64,000 nucleotides of DNA from Halothiobacillus diazotrophicus (lineage in GTDB: Bacteria > Pseudomonadota > Gammaproteobacteria > Halothiobacillales > Halothiobacillaceae): assembly GCF_001663815.1 (NCBI RefSeq), contig NZ_CP016027.1, positions 2,790,501 to 2,854,500 on the forward strand, given 5' to 3'. Of the stretch, positions 47,420-58,460 are shown piece by piece. Each line of letters opens with the position of its first letter. Position 1 is the first letter of the stretch. The translations under genes and the position numbers were made by a program. Under the pieces are notes generated by a model. That model was not told the origin of the DNA. It did not search any database and saw nothing but the letters and a program-made list of their open reading frames with translations.

Positions 47420-48481
47420 TCATGGTAATAGTTTGGGGCCGATTTGGTCTGCCCACAACCCCATGAGCGCGTGACCGAATTCGGTGGTGGTTTGGCTCAG
47501 CAGACGGTCAAGCGGGCTCTTGTGCGGCGTGAGATCCACTTCGTGCTGAAGTCGGAACTGGTCGCGAACGACACTCCGTACCGAGCCCAGCCCGTCGACC
47601 AGTCCGTTCTTGACGGCCTGGTCGCCCGTGTAGATCAGACCGGAAAACAGATCCGGGTCGCTGGCCAGCCGATTGCCGCGGCCCTGTTTGACCGCATCGA
47701 TGAACTGCTGGTGGACGGTGTCGAGCAGCTTCTGCATGTACTGGACCTGGGCCGGATTTTCCGGGGTGAACGGATCGAGCATCGCCTTATTGGCCCCGGC
47801 GGTGAGCAGACGGCTTTCGATGCCGAGTTTCTGCATGGCGTCCACGAAGCCGAAGCCATCCATCCGCACGCCGATCGAGCCGACCAGTGAAGCCTTGTCT
47901 GCGTAGATCTTGTCTGCGGCTGCGGCGATGTAGTAGCCCCCGGAGGCACAAATATCCTCCGTGACCGCGTAGATGGGCTTGGCCGGATACGCCTTGCGCA
48001 GCCGCATGATGGCGTCGTAGATCTGGCCAGCCTGTACCGGGCTGCCGCCGGGCGTGTTCATCCTGAGGACGATGCCCTTGATCTGCGGGGCCTTGAAGGC
48101 CTTTTCCAGAACCGGAATCAGGTTCGCCGCCGAGGCGTCCTGACCCGGGGCGATGACGCCGCGGACGTCGATGATTGCTGCTGTGGGCTGCTTCAAGTTG
48201 CCGAGCGCCCCCGATTCGACGTGATCGACCTTCAGGGTGAAGAGTGCGATGACCCAGATCAGGATGCCGAGACCGATCAGGCGGAAGAACATCTGCCAGC
48301 GCCGCGTGCGTCGACGTTCCAGCAGACCTTCTCGGGCCAGATCGAGCAGTGCGTCGCGGGCCCATGCCTCGTCGGTTTGGGCGGCACGCGTTTCGTGTTC
48401 GACGTGGGCATTTCTGGTCGGGGCATGTTCCTCCTTGGGCTCGATGCGCAGATCGTCGGAGGTACGGTTCGAGTCGGTCAT
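47420..48481 (-). CDS. sppA: Signal peptide peptidase SppA (36-kDa type)
   Basis: A membrane-bound S49 serine protease that degrades cleaved signal peptides. The 353-residue protein has one N-terminal helix (residues about 65-82) preceded by a charged cytoplasmic segment of 60 residues. The Ser/Lys dyad is visible: S180 in CASGGYYIA and K232 in GANKAMLDPF, 52 residues apart, as in the Bacillus enzyme. VGSIGVRMDG is also conserved. GAGG precedes the ATG. It follows the gph-like gene by 39 bp. Confidence 0.95.
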   Translation of the reverse strand: MTDSNRTSDDLRIEPKEEHAPTRNAHVEHETRAAQTDEAWARDALLDLAREGLLERRRTRRWQMFFRLIGLGILIWVIALFTLKVDHVESGALGNLKQPTAAIIDVRGVIAPGQDASAANLIPVLEKAFKAPQIKGIVLRMNTPGGSPVQAGQIYDAIMRLRKAYPAKPIYAVTEDICASGGYYIAAAADKIYADKASLVGSIGVRMDGFGFVDAMQKLGIESRLLTAGANKAMLDPFTPENPAQVQYMQKLLDTVHQQFIDAVKQGRGNRLASDPDLFSGLIYTGDQAVKNGLVDGLGSVRSVVRDQFRLQHEVDLTPHKSPLDRLLSQTTTEFGHALMGLWADQIGPKLLP

Positions 48482-48520
48482 GGTAGGCCTCGTTGGCAGA
48501 AGGGTTCGGTTGTGTCGTTA

Positions 48521-49243
48521 TCAGCCTCGGGTACGGGCTGCCTGATACAGGTCGAGAATCTCGTCCAGCGCATCGATCATCACATGGGGGCGCGCGGCTG
48601 CCAGGCGTGCTCGGTCATGGGCGCCATGGGTAATGGCCACGGGGGCGCAACCGGCATTGTGCGCCATCAGGATGTCAAAGTCCGTATCGCCGATCATCCA
48701 GGTTTCGTCCGGGGTGACCCCGAATTCGTCCAGAAGTTGCATCAGCATCAGCGGGGCGGGCTTGGAGACCGTCTGCTCCGCGGTCCGCGTGCTGAGGAAA
48801 TAGTGGCCCAATCCGGTTTCGGCCAGGGCTTCCTGAAGCCCCCGGTTGGATTTCCCCGTGGCGATGGCCAGCCAGCAGCCGGCATCACGCAAACCGGACA
48901 GGATTTCCCCGACGCCGGGGTAGGGCTCGATGGCTTCGGTGCGGGTGAAATAATGGCTTCGGTAGGCGGCCGCCAGAGAGGCGGCCTTGTCGTCACTGAG
49001 GTCGGGGAACAATGTGCGTGCTGCCTCGTAGAGGCCAAGGCCGATGATGCCCTGGATCTGCTCCGCCGGAAGGATGGGCAGATTTTCGCTGGCCATGGCG
49101 CGTTCGAAACAGCGCACGATGTGGCCGGTCGACTGTACCAGGGTGCCATCCCAGTCGAAAACGATCAGCTGTGGCGCTGGGAGTGTGCGCCTATCTGTCT
49201 GGGTGGCGTCATTGGGGGTGATGAGCGTGGTGTTCATGGTCAT
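48521..49243 (-). CDS. HAD-family phosphatase, phosphoglycolate phosphatase-like
   Basis: A haloacid dehalogenase-superfamily hydrolase of 240 residues. Motif I is FDWDGT (D30 nucleophile, D32), motif II is ATGKSNRG, motif III lysine is in VSKPAPLML, and motif IV is IGDTDFDILMA. The cap insertion IQGIIGLGLYEAARTLFPD places it in the Gph-like group. Substrates of such proteins next to rluC are not firmly assigned. It lies 7 bp after rluC and is probably in one operon with rluC and sppA. Confidence 0.9.
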   Translation of the reverse strand: MTMNTTLITPNDATQTDRRTLPAPQLIVFDWDGTLVQSTGHIVRCFERAMASENLPILPAEQIQGIIGLGLYEAARTLFPDLSDDKAASLAAAYRSHYFTRTEAIEPYPGVGEILSGLRDAGCWLAIATGKSNRGLQEALAETGLGHYFLSTRTAEQTVSKPAPLMLMQLLDEFGVTPDETWMIGDTDFDILMAHNAGCAPVAITHGAHDRARLAAARPHVMIDALDEILDLYQAARTRG

Positions 49244-49250
49244 TGGGTGA

Positions 49251-50309
49251 TCAGTCAGCGGTGTCGGGTTGCCGGTATTCGGGCGGTACGTGGAGATGCA
49301 GCGTGCGCAACCAAGGCGTCCATGACTCCGGAACAGGCGCCTGGAAGGTGCGCGGTGTTCCGTCCGTGGGATGCCGGATTTTCAGGGCGGCTGCGTGCAG
49401 CATCAGGTTCGGGCGCACGCCGGAAGCCGAAGTGGATGACTGCCCGAGACGCTTGTCCAGGTTGCGGTCTCCATATTTGTTGTCGCCGATGACCGGGTGT
49501 CCCGCATGGGCAGTATGCACGCGGATCTGATGGGTGCGGCCGGTTTCCAGCTGGACTTCGAGCAGGCTGGCATGGGCATTGGCGGCCAGGATCGAAAAAT
49601 GCGTCACGGCCGCTTTTCCCTGGGCGTCGACGACGACGCGATGGGCTTCCCCTTCGCCCTGCCATTTGCGCAGCGGGGCGTCGCTTCGGCGAAGCCTGTC
49701 CGGCCAGTGGCCGTGAACCAGGGTGAGGTAGATCTTTTCGGCGCTGCCTTCGGGCCTGAACTGCTCATGTATCGCACCGAGCGCGGCCAGGCTCTTGGCC
49801 AGAACGACCAGGCCGCTGGTGTCGCGATCGATGCGGTGCGCCAGTTCCAGCAGGGGGGGGTGACCCAGATGTTGACGCATCAGATCGATCAATCCGAACG
49901 GAATGTTCGAACCGCCATGCACGGCCAGCCCCCCGGGCTTGTTGACCACGAGCATCTCGGCGTCCTCGAATACGATCATTGCAGCGGCACGGTTCAGCCA
50001 ATGGTCGGGTACGACCACGGGGGCATCCGGGTCGAGGGGATCTCTACCGGGTATATGGCGGATGGGCGGAATCCGGATTTCATCGCCCGCAGTGAGGCGG
50101 GTGGTGGGTTTGGCCCGCTGGCTGTTGATGCGCACCTCGCCGGTGCGCAGGATGCGGTAGATTACCGATCGCGGCAGCTCGCCATGTGATGCACCCAGCA
50201 CGCGGAGCAGAAAGTTGTCGATGCGCTGTCCGGCATATTGCGGCTCGACCGTGACGCGTCGGACGGCGCTTTTACTGGTGGCGGAGACTTTGTCGGCGCG
50301 ATGGTTCAT
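49251..50309 (-). CDS. rluC: 23S rRNA pseudouridine synthase RluC
   Basis: Makes pseudouridines 955, 2504 and 2580 in 23S rRNA. The 352-residue protein has an N-terminal S4 RNA-binding domain (about residues 18-80: GQRIDNFLLRVL), then the catalytic motif LELAHRIDRDTSGLV with the nucleophile aspartate in HRIDRDT, and LETGRTHQIRVH. The ATG at 50309 is preferred to a TTG at 50336. It is divergent from rne, the same arrangement as in E. coli, which supports RluC over RluD. Confidence 0.95.
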   Translation of the reverse strand: MNHRADKVSATSKSAVRRVTVEPQYAGQRIDNFLLRVLGASHGELPRSVIYRILRTGEVRINSQRAKPTTRLTAGDEIRIPPIRHIPGRDPLDPDAPVVVPDHWLNRAAAMIVFEDAEMLVVNKPGGLAVHGGSNIPFGLIDLMRQHLGHPPLLELAHRIDRDTSGLVVLAKSLAALGAIHEQFRPEGSAEKIYLTLVHGHWPDRLRRSDAPLRKWQGEGEAHRVVVDAQGKAAVTHFSILAANAHASLLEVQLETGRTHQIRVHTAHAGHPVIGDNKYGDRNLDKRLGQSSTSASGVRPNLMLHAAALKIRHPTDGTPRTFQAPVPESWTPWLRTLHLHVPPEYRQPDTAD

Positions 50310-50970
50310 GCCGCTTATTATGGCGTATTTCCTCAATGCGATGCGCCCGATCTGAGAGAGTGACGTGGTCGTGCACCGTCGTGGTGACGATTATTTTGCG
50401 TGGTGTCATGTTCGGCCTGCATCTGTGTTAACATCGGACGCGTTTGATGGGGCAATGTCCGTGCGGCAAAGGTCGCGTGGCGAGGACCGAATCCGGTCCA
50501 TGACGCCCGGCAGGTCGATCGATGCCCGCGGATGCCCCATCGGCTCGTATGTGACGGCAATTTGCCTGCAGATCGAATTTTTGGCGCCCCCTTCGGTGGG
50601 GGTGGCCGGGCTGCTTCGGGGTGTGTGATCGATGATGAGATCGACCATGAAGATCGCCCCAAGCGACCCTGGATGCGTTCGGAGACGAACGAAACTCACA
50701 ACTTTTTTCCCAAAGGATCTATGCGCCTTTTCTGGCTGGTGACACTGGTACTGCTGCACGATTTCTCCCTGCGACCAAGCAGGGCAGACGGTCATGCGAA
50801 CGAGACTGACCGGACGCGGAACGCGTGGGCGGGGCATGTTGCCCGCCGCGTCCGCGGTCGTGCGCTTTTCCGGCAGCCAGAGACGCATGGATCTCCCCTT
50901 AAGTATCCGATACCGAGGTTGTCGCGGGCACTGACCCAGCGCATTCGGTATCTTGTTCGAGAAATTTTCC
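50310..50970 (+). other. Long rne leader / rluC-rne intergenic region
   Basis: About 660 bp lie between rluC and rne. In E. coli the rne leader is long, structured and used for autoregulation by RNase E, so an untranslated leader is the simplest reading. A GC-rich hairpin is visible at 50821-50851 (ACGC outer and GGCGGG / CCCGCC inner pairs). An open frame from the ATG at 50721 (MRLFWLVTLVLLHDFSL) has AAAGGA before it but runs over the rne start and loses protein-like composition; I do not call it. I see no convincing rne promoter. Confidence 0.5.
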
Positions 50971-53900
50971 ATGAAAAGAATGCTTATCAATGCCACACAT
51001 GCCGAAGAGATTCGTGTGGCACTCGTCGACGGCCAAACCCTCTATGACATCGACATCGAGACGCCGGGCCACGAGCAGAAGAAATCCAATGTCTACAAGG
51101 CGCTGATCACCCGGATCGAGCCCAGCCTCGAAGCCGTCTTCGTCAACTATGGCGCCGATCGCCACGGTTTCCTGCCCTTCAAGGAAATCGCGCGCAGCTA
51201 CTTCGACCCCGAAGCCGTGGATGACAAGGGGCGTCCCGTCATCAAGTCCGCCCTGAAAGAGGGGCAGGAAATCCTGGTCCAGGTGGAGAAGGAAGAGCGG
51301 GGCAACAAGGGCGCGGCCCTGACCACCTTTGTCAGCCTGGCTGGCCGTTACCTCGTGCTGATGCCCAATAACCCGCGTGCGGGTGGCGTTTCCCGCCGGA
51401 TCGAAGGCGACGACCGGGCGGACATCAAGGCCGCTCTATCCGAACTGGATGTGCCGGAAGGCATGGGGCTGATCGTTCGCACAGCCGGGGTCGGGCGCGA
51501 GGCCAGCGAGCTTCAGGCTGACCTCAACTACCTGCGCCAGGTCTGGGACGCCATTCTGAAGAAGGCCGAATCCCGCAAGGCGCCGTTCCTGATCTACCAG
51601 GAAAGCGATCTCATCATCCGTGCCCTGCGCGACTACATGCGCAACGACATCGGCGAGGTGCTGATCGACGAACCGAAAATGCATCAGCAGGCGCTGGAAT
51701 TCGTCAATCTCGTTTCGCCGGATGCGGTGAACAAGATCCGGCTGTATCAGGACCGGACGCCCCTGTTTACCCGTTACCAGATCGAAGGCCAGATCGAATC
51801 CGCCTACGAACGTACCGTGACACTCCCTTCGGGCGGCGAACTCGTATTCGACGTGGCCGAGGCCCTGACGGCCGTGGATATCAACTCCGGCCGCAGCACC
51901 AAGGGGCAGGACATCGAGGAAACCGCCTTCCACACCAACCTGGAAGCGGCGGATGAAATCGCCCGGCAATTGCGTCTGCGCGACCTGGGCGGCCTCGTGG
52001 TGATCGATTTCATCGACATGGGGCAACCCAAGCATCAGCGCGAGGTCGAGAACCGCCTGCGCGACGCGTTGAAGATGGATCGTGCGCGTGTTCAGCTCGG
52101 CCGGATCTCCCGTTTCGGCCTGCTCGAAATGTCGCGTCAGCGTCTGAGTGCTTCCCTTGAGGAATCGGCCCAGCACGTCTGCCCGCGATGCATGGGGCAG
52201 GGGCATATCCGCTCGGTGGAATCCCTGGCGCTGTCCATCCTGCGACAGATGATCGACGAGGCCATGAAGGACCAGACCGCGCGGGTGATCGCCCAGGTGC
52301 CGGTCGACGTGGCCACCTATCTGTTGAACGAGAAACGCGAGCAGCTGCGCATCATCGAGCAGGACAACCGGGTCGAACTGCTGCTGATTCCGAACATCAA
52401 CCTGGAAACGCCGCATTTCACCGTCGAGCGCGTCCGGGCATCGGATCTGGGCGAGTCGCCGGCGTCCGCACGCTCGCTGATCGAGCCGCTGGCCGTGGTC
52501 GTGCCTGATACTGATCGTCCGCTCCGTCGCGTGCCCCCGCCGACGAACGTCTTGGCGCCGGCGAAACCCGCAGCGCCTGCGCCCGTTGCGGAAGTGCAGC
52601 CTCCCGTCGTGGTGCCGGCAGCGACGCCCAGCGCCCCAAGCAGCCCGCTCAGCCTGCTCAAGCGGGTGATTGGACAGATCTTCGGTTCATCCACTAGCGG
52701 CGCCACTGTCGAACCGCCGGCAGCGGCCGAGGCCCCGGCGCAGACCAAGGCGCCGCGCGCCGCCACGGGCCGCCCGCCGCGCGGCGCTCAGGGTGAAAGC
52801 AAAGGCGAGCAGAAGGGCCGCAAGCCGCGTACGCCGGCCAAACCGGCCGTTGCTGCGAACGCGGAACCCGAAGACGAAAAACCGACCAGCGAGCAGAAGC
52901 CGTCGGGGAATCGTCGTCGCCGTTCACGCAACAGGAAGCCGGCTGGGGAGACCCCGGCAGTCGCCAACGTCGCAGCGGTCGAAACGGCCGGTACACAGCC
53001 CGCCCGTGCCGCACGGGAAGAGGGTGCCGACACCAAGTCGCGCGAATCGCGGGGCGGTGCCCAGGCCGTTCGCCCCTTGGCGGCTCATGAGCAGAACCTG
53101 GTCGCCCAGCAGTTGAGCGCACCGGTCGCCGATCGCCAGGCCTTGCCGCTGGATGTTGGCGTCAAGCGGGACCCGGCGGAAAATATTCGACCGAATGCCG
53201 CCGTATCGCTGATGACGGATGATCGGGTGGTTGCGGCTGGCGTTGCCGCAGTGGGTGCTGCGCTCCTGGCCGAGGCGAGCGATGCATCAGCCTTGACCGC
53301 AGTCTCAACTCAGGGCGGGGCGCGTGTGGCTGAGACTGAGGTTGAGGCGCCGTATCAATCGTCCGATACCCAATCGTCCGATACCCAATCGGTTGATCCG
53401 GTGGAATCAGTCGCCAATTCGGAAGCTGTGGCCGAGCCCGCTGTCGCGTCACAAGCGCAACCCGTTGCTGAACCGGTAGTGGCGTCCGCCGAGCCGGTGG
53501 TTGATACGGCTGTGCAGCCTGCCGATCCCGATATGTCCGTTATCGCGCCGACGAGCGAGCGCGTCGATGCCGACACCGGGCCCTCGGTCGAAGTGCCAGC
53601 CATGGCACCGGTCGCCCCGGACGCTGCCGTGGAAGCTCAACCGGAGATCGAGTCGTCGGATGTGACGTCATCGGTTTCCGCGCCAGCGATGACTGCCGAG
53701 GTGGTTGAGTCCGCGGCAGTTCATGCACCGGACGAGTCCGACTTCGAGAAGGATGCCACGCCGATCGTGGAGCGTCCCGCCTCTGAAGCTGTGATGAGCG
53801 AGCCGTCCGTTGCTGAAGCGCCAACGGCCCCGGTGGTCGAGTCCGAATCGCTAAACCCGGAACCGGAGCAGGTGGAGCCGATCGCGTCGACAGCCGAGGA

Positions 53901-54069
53901 TCAGGTCACCTCTCCGGAATCCGTTGCGGTCGATCAGGTCAGCGTGCTCGAACCGGTGGTCGATCACGATGCCGTTCCGACTGAGGCGGATGCTTCTGCC
54001 CCCGTGGCGGATGCGGTGACGGATGCATCCGGTCAGGATGAGACCGAGGCGTCACACAAGCACTCCTGA
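50971..54069 (+). CDS. rne: Ribonuclease E
   Basis: The central mRNA-decay and rRNA/tRNA-processing endonuclease and scaffold of the degradosome. The 1032-residue protein has the S1 domain (about 36-120), catalytic D303 and D346 at the same numbers as in E. coli, and the zinc-link C404-P-R-C407. After about residue 520 the protein is low complexity: an Arg-rich RNA-binding stretch ([14 protein letters not shown] near residue 650) and a long Val/Glu/Pro/Ala-rich tail with no clear helicase or enolase site. The ATG at 50971 gives [21 protein letters not shown], the family start. A terminator follows. Confidence 0.97.
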   Translation: MKRMLINATHAEEIRVALVDGQTLYDIDIETPGHEQKKSNVYKALITRIEPSLEAVFVNYGADRHGFLPFKEIARSYFDPEAVDDKGRPVIKSALKEGQEILVQVEKEERGNKGAALTTFVSLAGRYLVLMPNNPRAGGVSRRIEGDDRADIKAALSELDVPEGMGLIVRTAGVGREASELQADLNYLRQVWDAILKKAESRKAPFLIYQESDLIIRALRDYMRNDIGEVLIDEPKMHQQALEFVNLVSPDAVNKIRLYQDRTPLFTRYQIEGQIESAYERTVTLPSGGELVFDVAEALTAVDINSGRSTKGQDIEETAFHTNLEAADEIARQLRLRDLGGLVVIDFIDMGQPKHQREVENRLRDALKMDRARVQLGRISRFGLLEMSRQRLSASLEESAQHVCPRCMGQGHIRSVESLALSILRQMIDEAMKDQTARVIAQVPVDVATYLLNEKREQLRIIEQDNRVELLLIPNINLETPHFTVERVRASDLGESPASARSLIEPLAVVVPDTDRPLRRVPPPTNVLAPAKPAAPAPVAEVQPPVVVPAATPSAPSSPLSLLKRVIGQIFGSSTSGATVEPPAAAEAPAQTKAPRAATGRPPRGAQGESKGEQKGRKPRTPAKPAVAANAEPEDEKPTSEQKPSGNRRRRSRNRKPAGETPAVANVAAVETAGTQPARAAREEGADTKSRESRGGAQAVRPLAAHEQNLVAQQLSAPVADRQALPLDVGVKRDPAENIRPNAAVSLMTDDRVVAAGVAAVGAALLAEASDASALTAVSTQGGARVAETEVEAPYQSSDTQSSDTQSVDPVESVANSEAVAEPAVASQAQPVAEPVVASAEPVVDTAVQPADPDMSVIAPTSERVDADTGPSVEVPAMAPVAPDAAVEAQPEIESSDVTSSVSAPAMTAEVVESAAVHAPDESDFEKDATPIVERPASEAVMSEPSVAEAPTAPVVESESLNPEPEQVEPIASTAEDQVTSPESVAVDQVSVLEPVVDHDAVPTEADASAPVADAVTDASGQDETEASHKHS
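53357..53386 (+). repeat. 15-bp tandem repeat within the rne tail
   Basis: AATCGTCCGATACCC occurs twice in tandem (53357-53371 and 53372-53386), encoding the repeated peptide QSSDT in the disordered C-terminal tail. Confidence 0.85.
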
Positions 54070-54158
54070 TTCCGTAGCGCCAGCCCGGGGCACCTGGGCG
54101 GGGGCAGGGTATCGATGGGTTCCCCTGGATGCTTGTGTCCGAGGGCCAAATCAATAAG

Positions 54159-54184
54159 AAAGGGCGGTTACGCCCTTTTTTGTT
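54159..54184 (+). terminator. Intrinsic terminator of rne
   Basis: AAGGGCG (54160-54166), GTTA loop, CGCCCTT (54171-54177), then TTTTTGTTTT. Confidence 0.93.
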
Positions 54185-54339
54185 TTCGGCAAGGGATGTC
54201 CCGTGTGGGTGTACCGATTTGTGCGTCAGACCGGCTTCGGATGTCGGAGTACCGCCGGTACCCTAATCGATAGCCGATTTATGGCGCCGAGCGTGCGTTC
54301 GGGCTTCGTGATTATCGGTTCCGGAATTGGCTTCGCGCT

Positions 54340-55374
<1,035 letters not shown>

Positions 55375-55465
55375 GCCGCACTCCACTCAGGCTGACTGTT
55401 TCAGCCTGTGAGCATAGCAAGCCCATCGATCCGGCCCAAGAACAAGGACAGGGGCCGGTAGCGCG

Positions 55466-56332
55466 CTAGTGCAGCAGGCCGAACATCTTCCGGCGCCAGT
55501 TCTTGGTCAGCGGGTGATCGCCGCCGAGCACTTCGAACAGGTCCAGCATGCCCCGTCGACCGGCATCGTCGTTGAATGTCCGATCGCGACGCATGATTTC
55601 GAAGAACTGGCCCAGTGCCCCTTCGTAATCCTGTTGCAGGGCCAGCTGCCCGGCGAGCTGCTCTCGGGTGGCCAGATCGTTTTCGTCCGCGGCAATACGT
55701 GCCAGCAGCTCATCCGTGGCCGGACCCTCGCTGGCGTGCTGGGCCAGATTGATCCGGGCCTTCAGTTCCTTCACGAGCGGACGGCCGGCTACATCGATGG
55801 GCAGGGCGTTGAGGATTTCCATCGCCTGGGCCAATTCGCCGCGACCGACCAGGATGTCCGCCAGATCCACGAGAATATCAGCGTTGTTCGGCTCGATGCC
55901 GCTGGCTTGCTTGAGCGGCTCGACCACAGCCTCGAGCGGGGCATCGGTGGCCGCCAGTTCACGGGCCTGTTGGCGCAGTTTGTCGACGTCGGACAGAATG
56001 TGCTTCTTCAGGAAATCACGGATCTGGGATTCCGGCAGTGCGCCCGAGAATTGGTCGACGATCTGTCCGTTGATGACGAGCATCACCGTCGGCAGGCTGC
56101 GGACGCCGAAATGGCTGGCCAGTTGCTGTTCCTCGTCGGAGTTGACCTTCGCCAGGCGCAGTTTTCCTTCGTAGCTTTCGGTGATCTTGGCGAGCAAGGG
56201 CATGAGCGTACGACAGGGGCCGCACCACTCTGCCCAGAAGTCCACGAGGATCGGCGTTTCGTGCGATGCGTCGACAACCCTTGCTTGAAATTCGGGGGCC
56301 GTTACCGAGAAAACGTACGGGGAATCGGACAT
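55466..56332 (-). CDS. cnoX: Thioredoxin-TPR chaperedoxin CnoX (YbbN)
   Basis: A cytoplasmic redox holdase that protects clients under oxidative stress and cooperates with GroEL. The 288-residue protein has an N-terminal thioredoxin domain (1-112) with an intact W-C37-G-P-C40, then a C-terminal helical TPR domain (about 120-288: ASGIEPNNADILVDLADILV, then LAGQLALQQDYEGALGQFFEIMRRD). E. coli YbbN has lost the first Cys of the motif; here both are present, so thiol-disulfide activity is likely. It is divergent from parE. Confidence 0.93.
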   Translation of the reverse strand: MSDSPYVFSVTAPEFQARVVDASHETPILVDFWAEWCGPCRTLMPLLAKITESYEGKLRLAKVNSDEEQQLASHFGVRSLPTVMLVINGQIVDQFSGALPESQIRDFLKKHILSDVDKLRQQARELAATDAPLEAVVEPLKQASGIEPNNADILVDLADILVGRGELAQAMEILNALPIDVAGRPLVKELKARINLAQHASEGPATDELLARIAADENDLATREQLAGQLALQQDYEGALGQFFEIMRRDRTFNDDAGRRGMLDLFEVLGGDHPLTKNWRRKMFGLLH

Positions 56333-56546
56333 GTTTGCTCCTCTTGAATGAAAACGACGATGGGGCGGTGCCCAGCTTGCCGGACAACATGGTGACGCCG
56401 CCCGGCATTTTCAAGCGGGACAGGTGGTCTTGCGTGTACACTCGGTACCGAATCGCCGGTCCTGCCGTTGCCCCGCCGCCCCAGAGGGAAGTCGGCCTGC
56501 CCGGTGCCCCGAGCCATCCTTATTCACCGAGTCTGTAGTTGTCATT

Positions 56547-58460
56547 ATGGCTGAATCGATTTCGAATCAATATGATGCCCGTGCCATCGAGGTTCTGACG
56601 GGCCTGGAGCCGGTCCGCAAGCGGCCGGGCATGTATACGGACACCACCCGGCCGAATCATCTGGCCCAGGAAGTGATCGACAACAGCGTGGACGAGGCGG
56701 TCAGCGGTTTCGCTTCGCGCATCGACGTGATCCTGCATGCGGACGGTTCGCTGTCCGTTCAGGACAACGGGCGCGGGATGCCCGTCGACATCCATCCGGA
56801 GCATCAGGTTTCCGGGGTCGAACTGATCCTGACGCGTCTGCATGCGGGTGGAAAGTTCTCCGACAAGGCCTACCGGTTTTCCGGCGGTCTGCACGGGGTC
56901 GGGGTCTCGGTGGTGAACGCGCTGTCGGAACGGCTGACCGTGGAAGTCACGCGGGAAGGCCAGCGCTGGCAGATGGCATTTGCCGATGGGGCGCCGCTCG
57001 GTCCCTTGACCGCCGTCGGTACCGTCCCCAAGAAGCAGACCGGCACGTTATTGCGCTTCTGGCCGCGGGCCAGCTATTTCGATTTCCCCAAGTTCCAGGT
57101 CAGCCGTCTGCTGCACGTGCTGCGCGCGAAGGCCGTGTTGTGTCCGGGGCTGACGGTCACGTTCCTCGACGAGGCGGCTGGCGAGGCGCAGACCTGGCAT
57201 TACGAGAACGGGCTCTGCGACTACTTGCTGGGTGCGCTGGCCGACCGGGCCATCCTGCCGCCGCAGGGGTTCGTTGGGCACATGAGCGCCGAGACGGCGG
57301 AGCGACCCCAGGCGGTCGACTGGGCGCTGGTCTGGCTCGCCGAGCCGGGCGGCGAGCCGGTGACCGAGAGTTACGTGAATCTCATCCCCACGCCCCAGGG
57401 CGGGACCCATGTGAACGGTCTGCGTCAGGGGCTGACCGATGCCGTGCGGGAGTTCTGCGATTTCCGCAACCTGGTGCCTCGCGGGGTCAAGCTGTCGCCG
57501 GAGGACGTGTTCGACCGGGTCGCATTCGTGCTGTCGGCCAAGTTGTCCGAGCCGCAATTCGCCGGGCAGACCAAGGAGCGACTATCCTCGCGCGAATCGG
57601 CCAGTTTCATCGGGGGCGTGGTCAAGGATGCCCTGTCGCTCTGGCTGAACCAGCATCCCGATCTGGGCGAGGCGATCGCCCGCATGGCCATCGATGCCGC
57701 CCAGGCGCGTCTGAAGAACGACAAGAAAGTCGTGCGTAAACGCCTGACGGCCGGCCCCGCGCTGCCGGGCAAGCTGGCGGACTGCACCGCGACGGATCTC
57801 TCGCGCACGGAGCTCTTCCTGGTGGAGGGCGATTCGGCGGGCGGGTCGGCCAAGCAGGCGCGCGATCGGGAGTTCCAGGCGATCATGCCCTTGCGCGGCA
57901 AGATCCTGAATACCTGGGAGACGGGTGCCGACCAGGTGCTCGCGAGTCAGGAAGTGCACGACATCGCCGTGGCGCTGGGCCTGGAGCCGGGCAGCGACGA
58001 CCTCTCGAAACTGCGCTACGGCAAGGTCTGTATCCTGGCCGATGCGGATTCGGACGGCCTGCATATCGCGACCCTGCTGTCGGCGCTCTTCCTGCGTCAT
58101 TTCCCGGCACTGGTCCGGGCGGGGCATGTGTTTGTCGCCATGCCGCCCCTGTACCGGATCGACCTGAACAAGGAAACCTTCTACGCCCTGGACGAGGCCG
58201 AGCGCGATGGCATTCTGGCCCGGCTCGACGCCGAGCATCGTCGCGGCAAGCCCCAGGTCACCCGGTTCAAGGGCCTGGGCGAGATGAACCCCGGCCAGTT
58301 GCGCGAATCCACGCTGGCGCCGCAGACGCGCCGGCTGGTGCAACTGGTCATCGAGGAGGATCAGCCCTATGCCCTGCTCGACATGCTGCTCGCCAAGAAA
58401 CGGGCCGCCGATCGTCGGGCCTGGCTGGAAACCAAGGGTGATCTGGCCGAGGTGGTCTGA
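56547..58460 (+). CDS. parE: DNA topoisomerase IV subunit B
   Basis: The ATPase subunit of topoisomerase IV, which decatenates chromosomes. The 637-residue protein has the GHKL ATPase domain (EVIDNSVDEAVSG, DNGRGMPV, RFSGGLHGVGVSVVNALS), the QTK-type loop, and the Toprim domain with EGDSAGGSAKQ and ILADADSDGLHIATLL. Its length and lack of the GyrB insertion point to ParE. The ATG at 56547 gives MAESISNQYDARAIEVL. The stop codon abuts tamA. parC is not in the window. Confidence 0.96.
   Translation: MAESISNQYDARAIEVLTGLEPVRKRPGMYTDTTRPNHLAQEVIDNSVDEAVSGFASRIDVILHADGSLSVQDNGRGMPVDIHPEHQVSGVELILTRLHAGGKFSDKAYRFSGGLHGVGVSVVNALSERLTVEVTREGQRWQMAFADGAPLGPLTAVGTVPKKQTGTLLRFWPRASYFDFPKFQVSRLLHVLRAKAVLCPGLTVTFLDEAAGEAQTWHYENGLCDYLLGALADRAILPPQGFVGHMSAETAERPQAVDWALVWLAEPGGEPVTESYVNLIPTPQGGTHVNGLRQGLTDAVREFCDFRNLVPRGVKLSPEDVFDRVAFVLSAKLSEPQFAGQTKERLSSRESASFIGGVVKDALSLWLNQHPDLGEAIARMAIDAAQARLKNDKKVVRKRLTAGPALPGKLADCTATDLSRTELFLVEGDSAGGSAKQARDREFQAIMPLRGKILNTWETGADQVLASQEVHDIAVALGLEPGSDDLSKLRYGKVCILADADSDGLHIATLLSALFLRHFPALVRAGHVFVAMPPLYRIDLNKETFYALDEAERDGILARLDAEHRRGKPQVTRFKGLGEMNPGQLRESTLAPQTRRLVQLVIEEDQPYALLDMLLAKKRAADRRAWLETKGDLAEVV

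Noticed and set aside
50406-50996. Minus-strand frame across the rne leader
   Set aside because: It overlaps the start of rne in antisense, has no homology and lies in GC-rich DNA where long spurious frames are common.
50721-51047. Possible leader protein MRLFWLVTLVLL before rne
   Set aside because: The frame overlaps the first 77 bases of rne, becomes Arg-rich without structure, and long rne leaders are usually untranslated.
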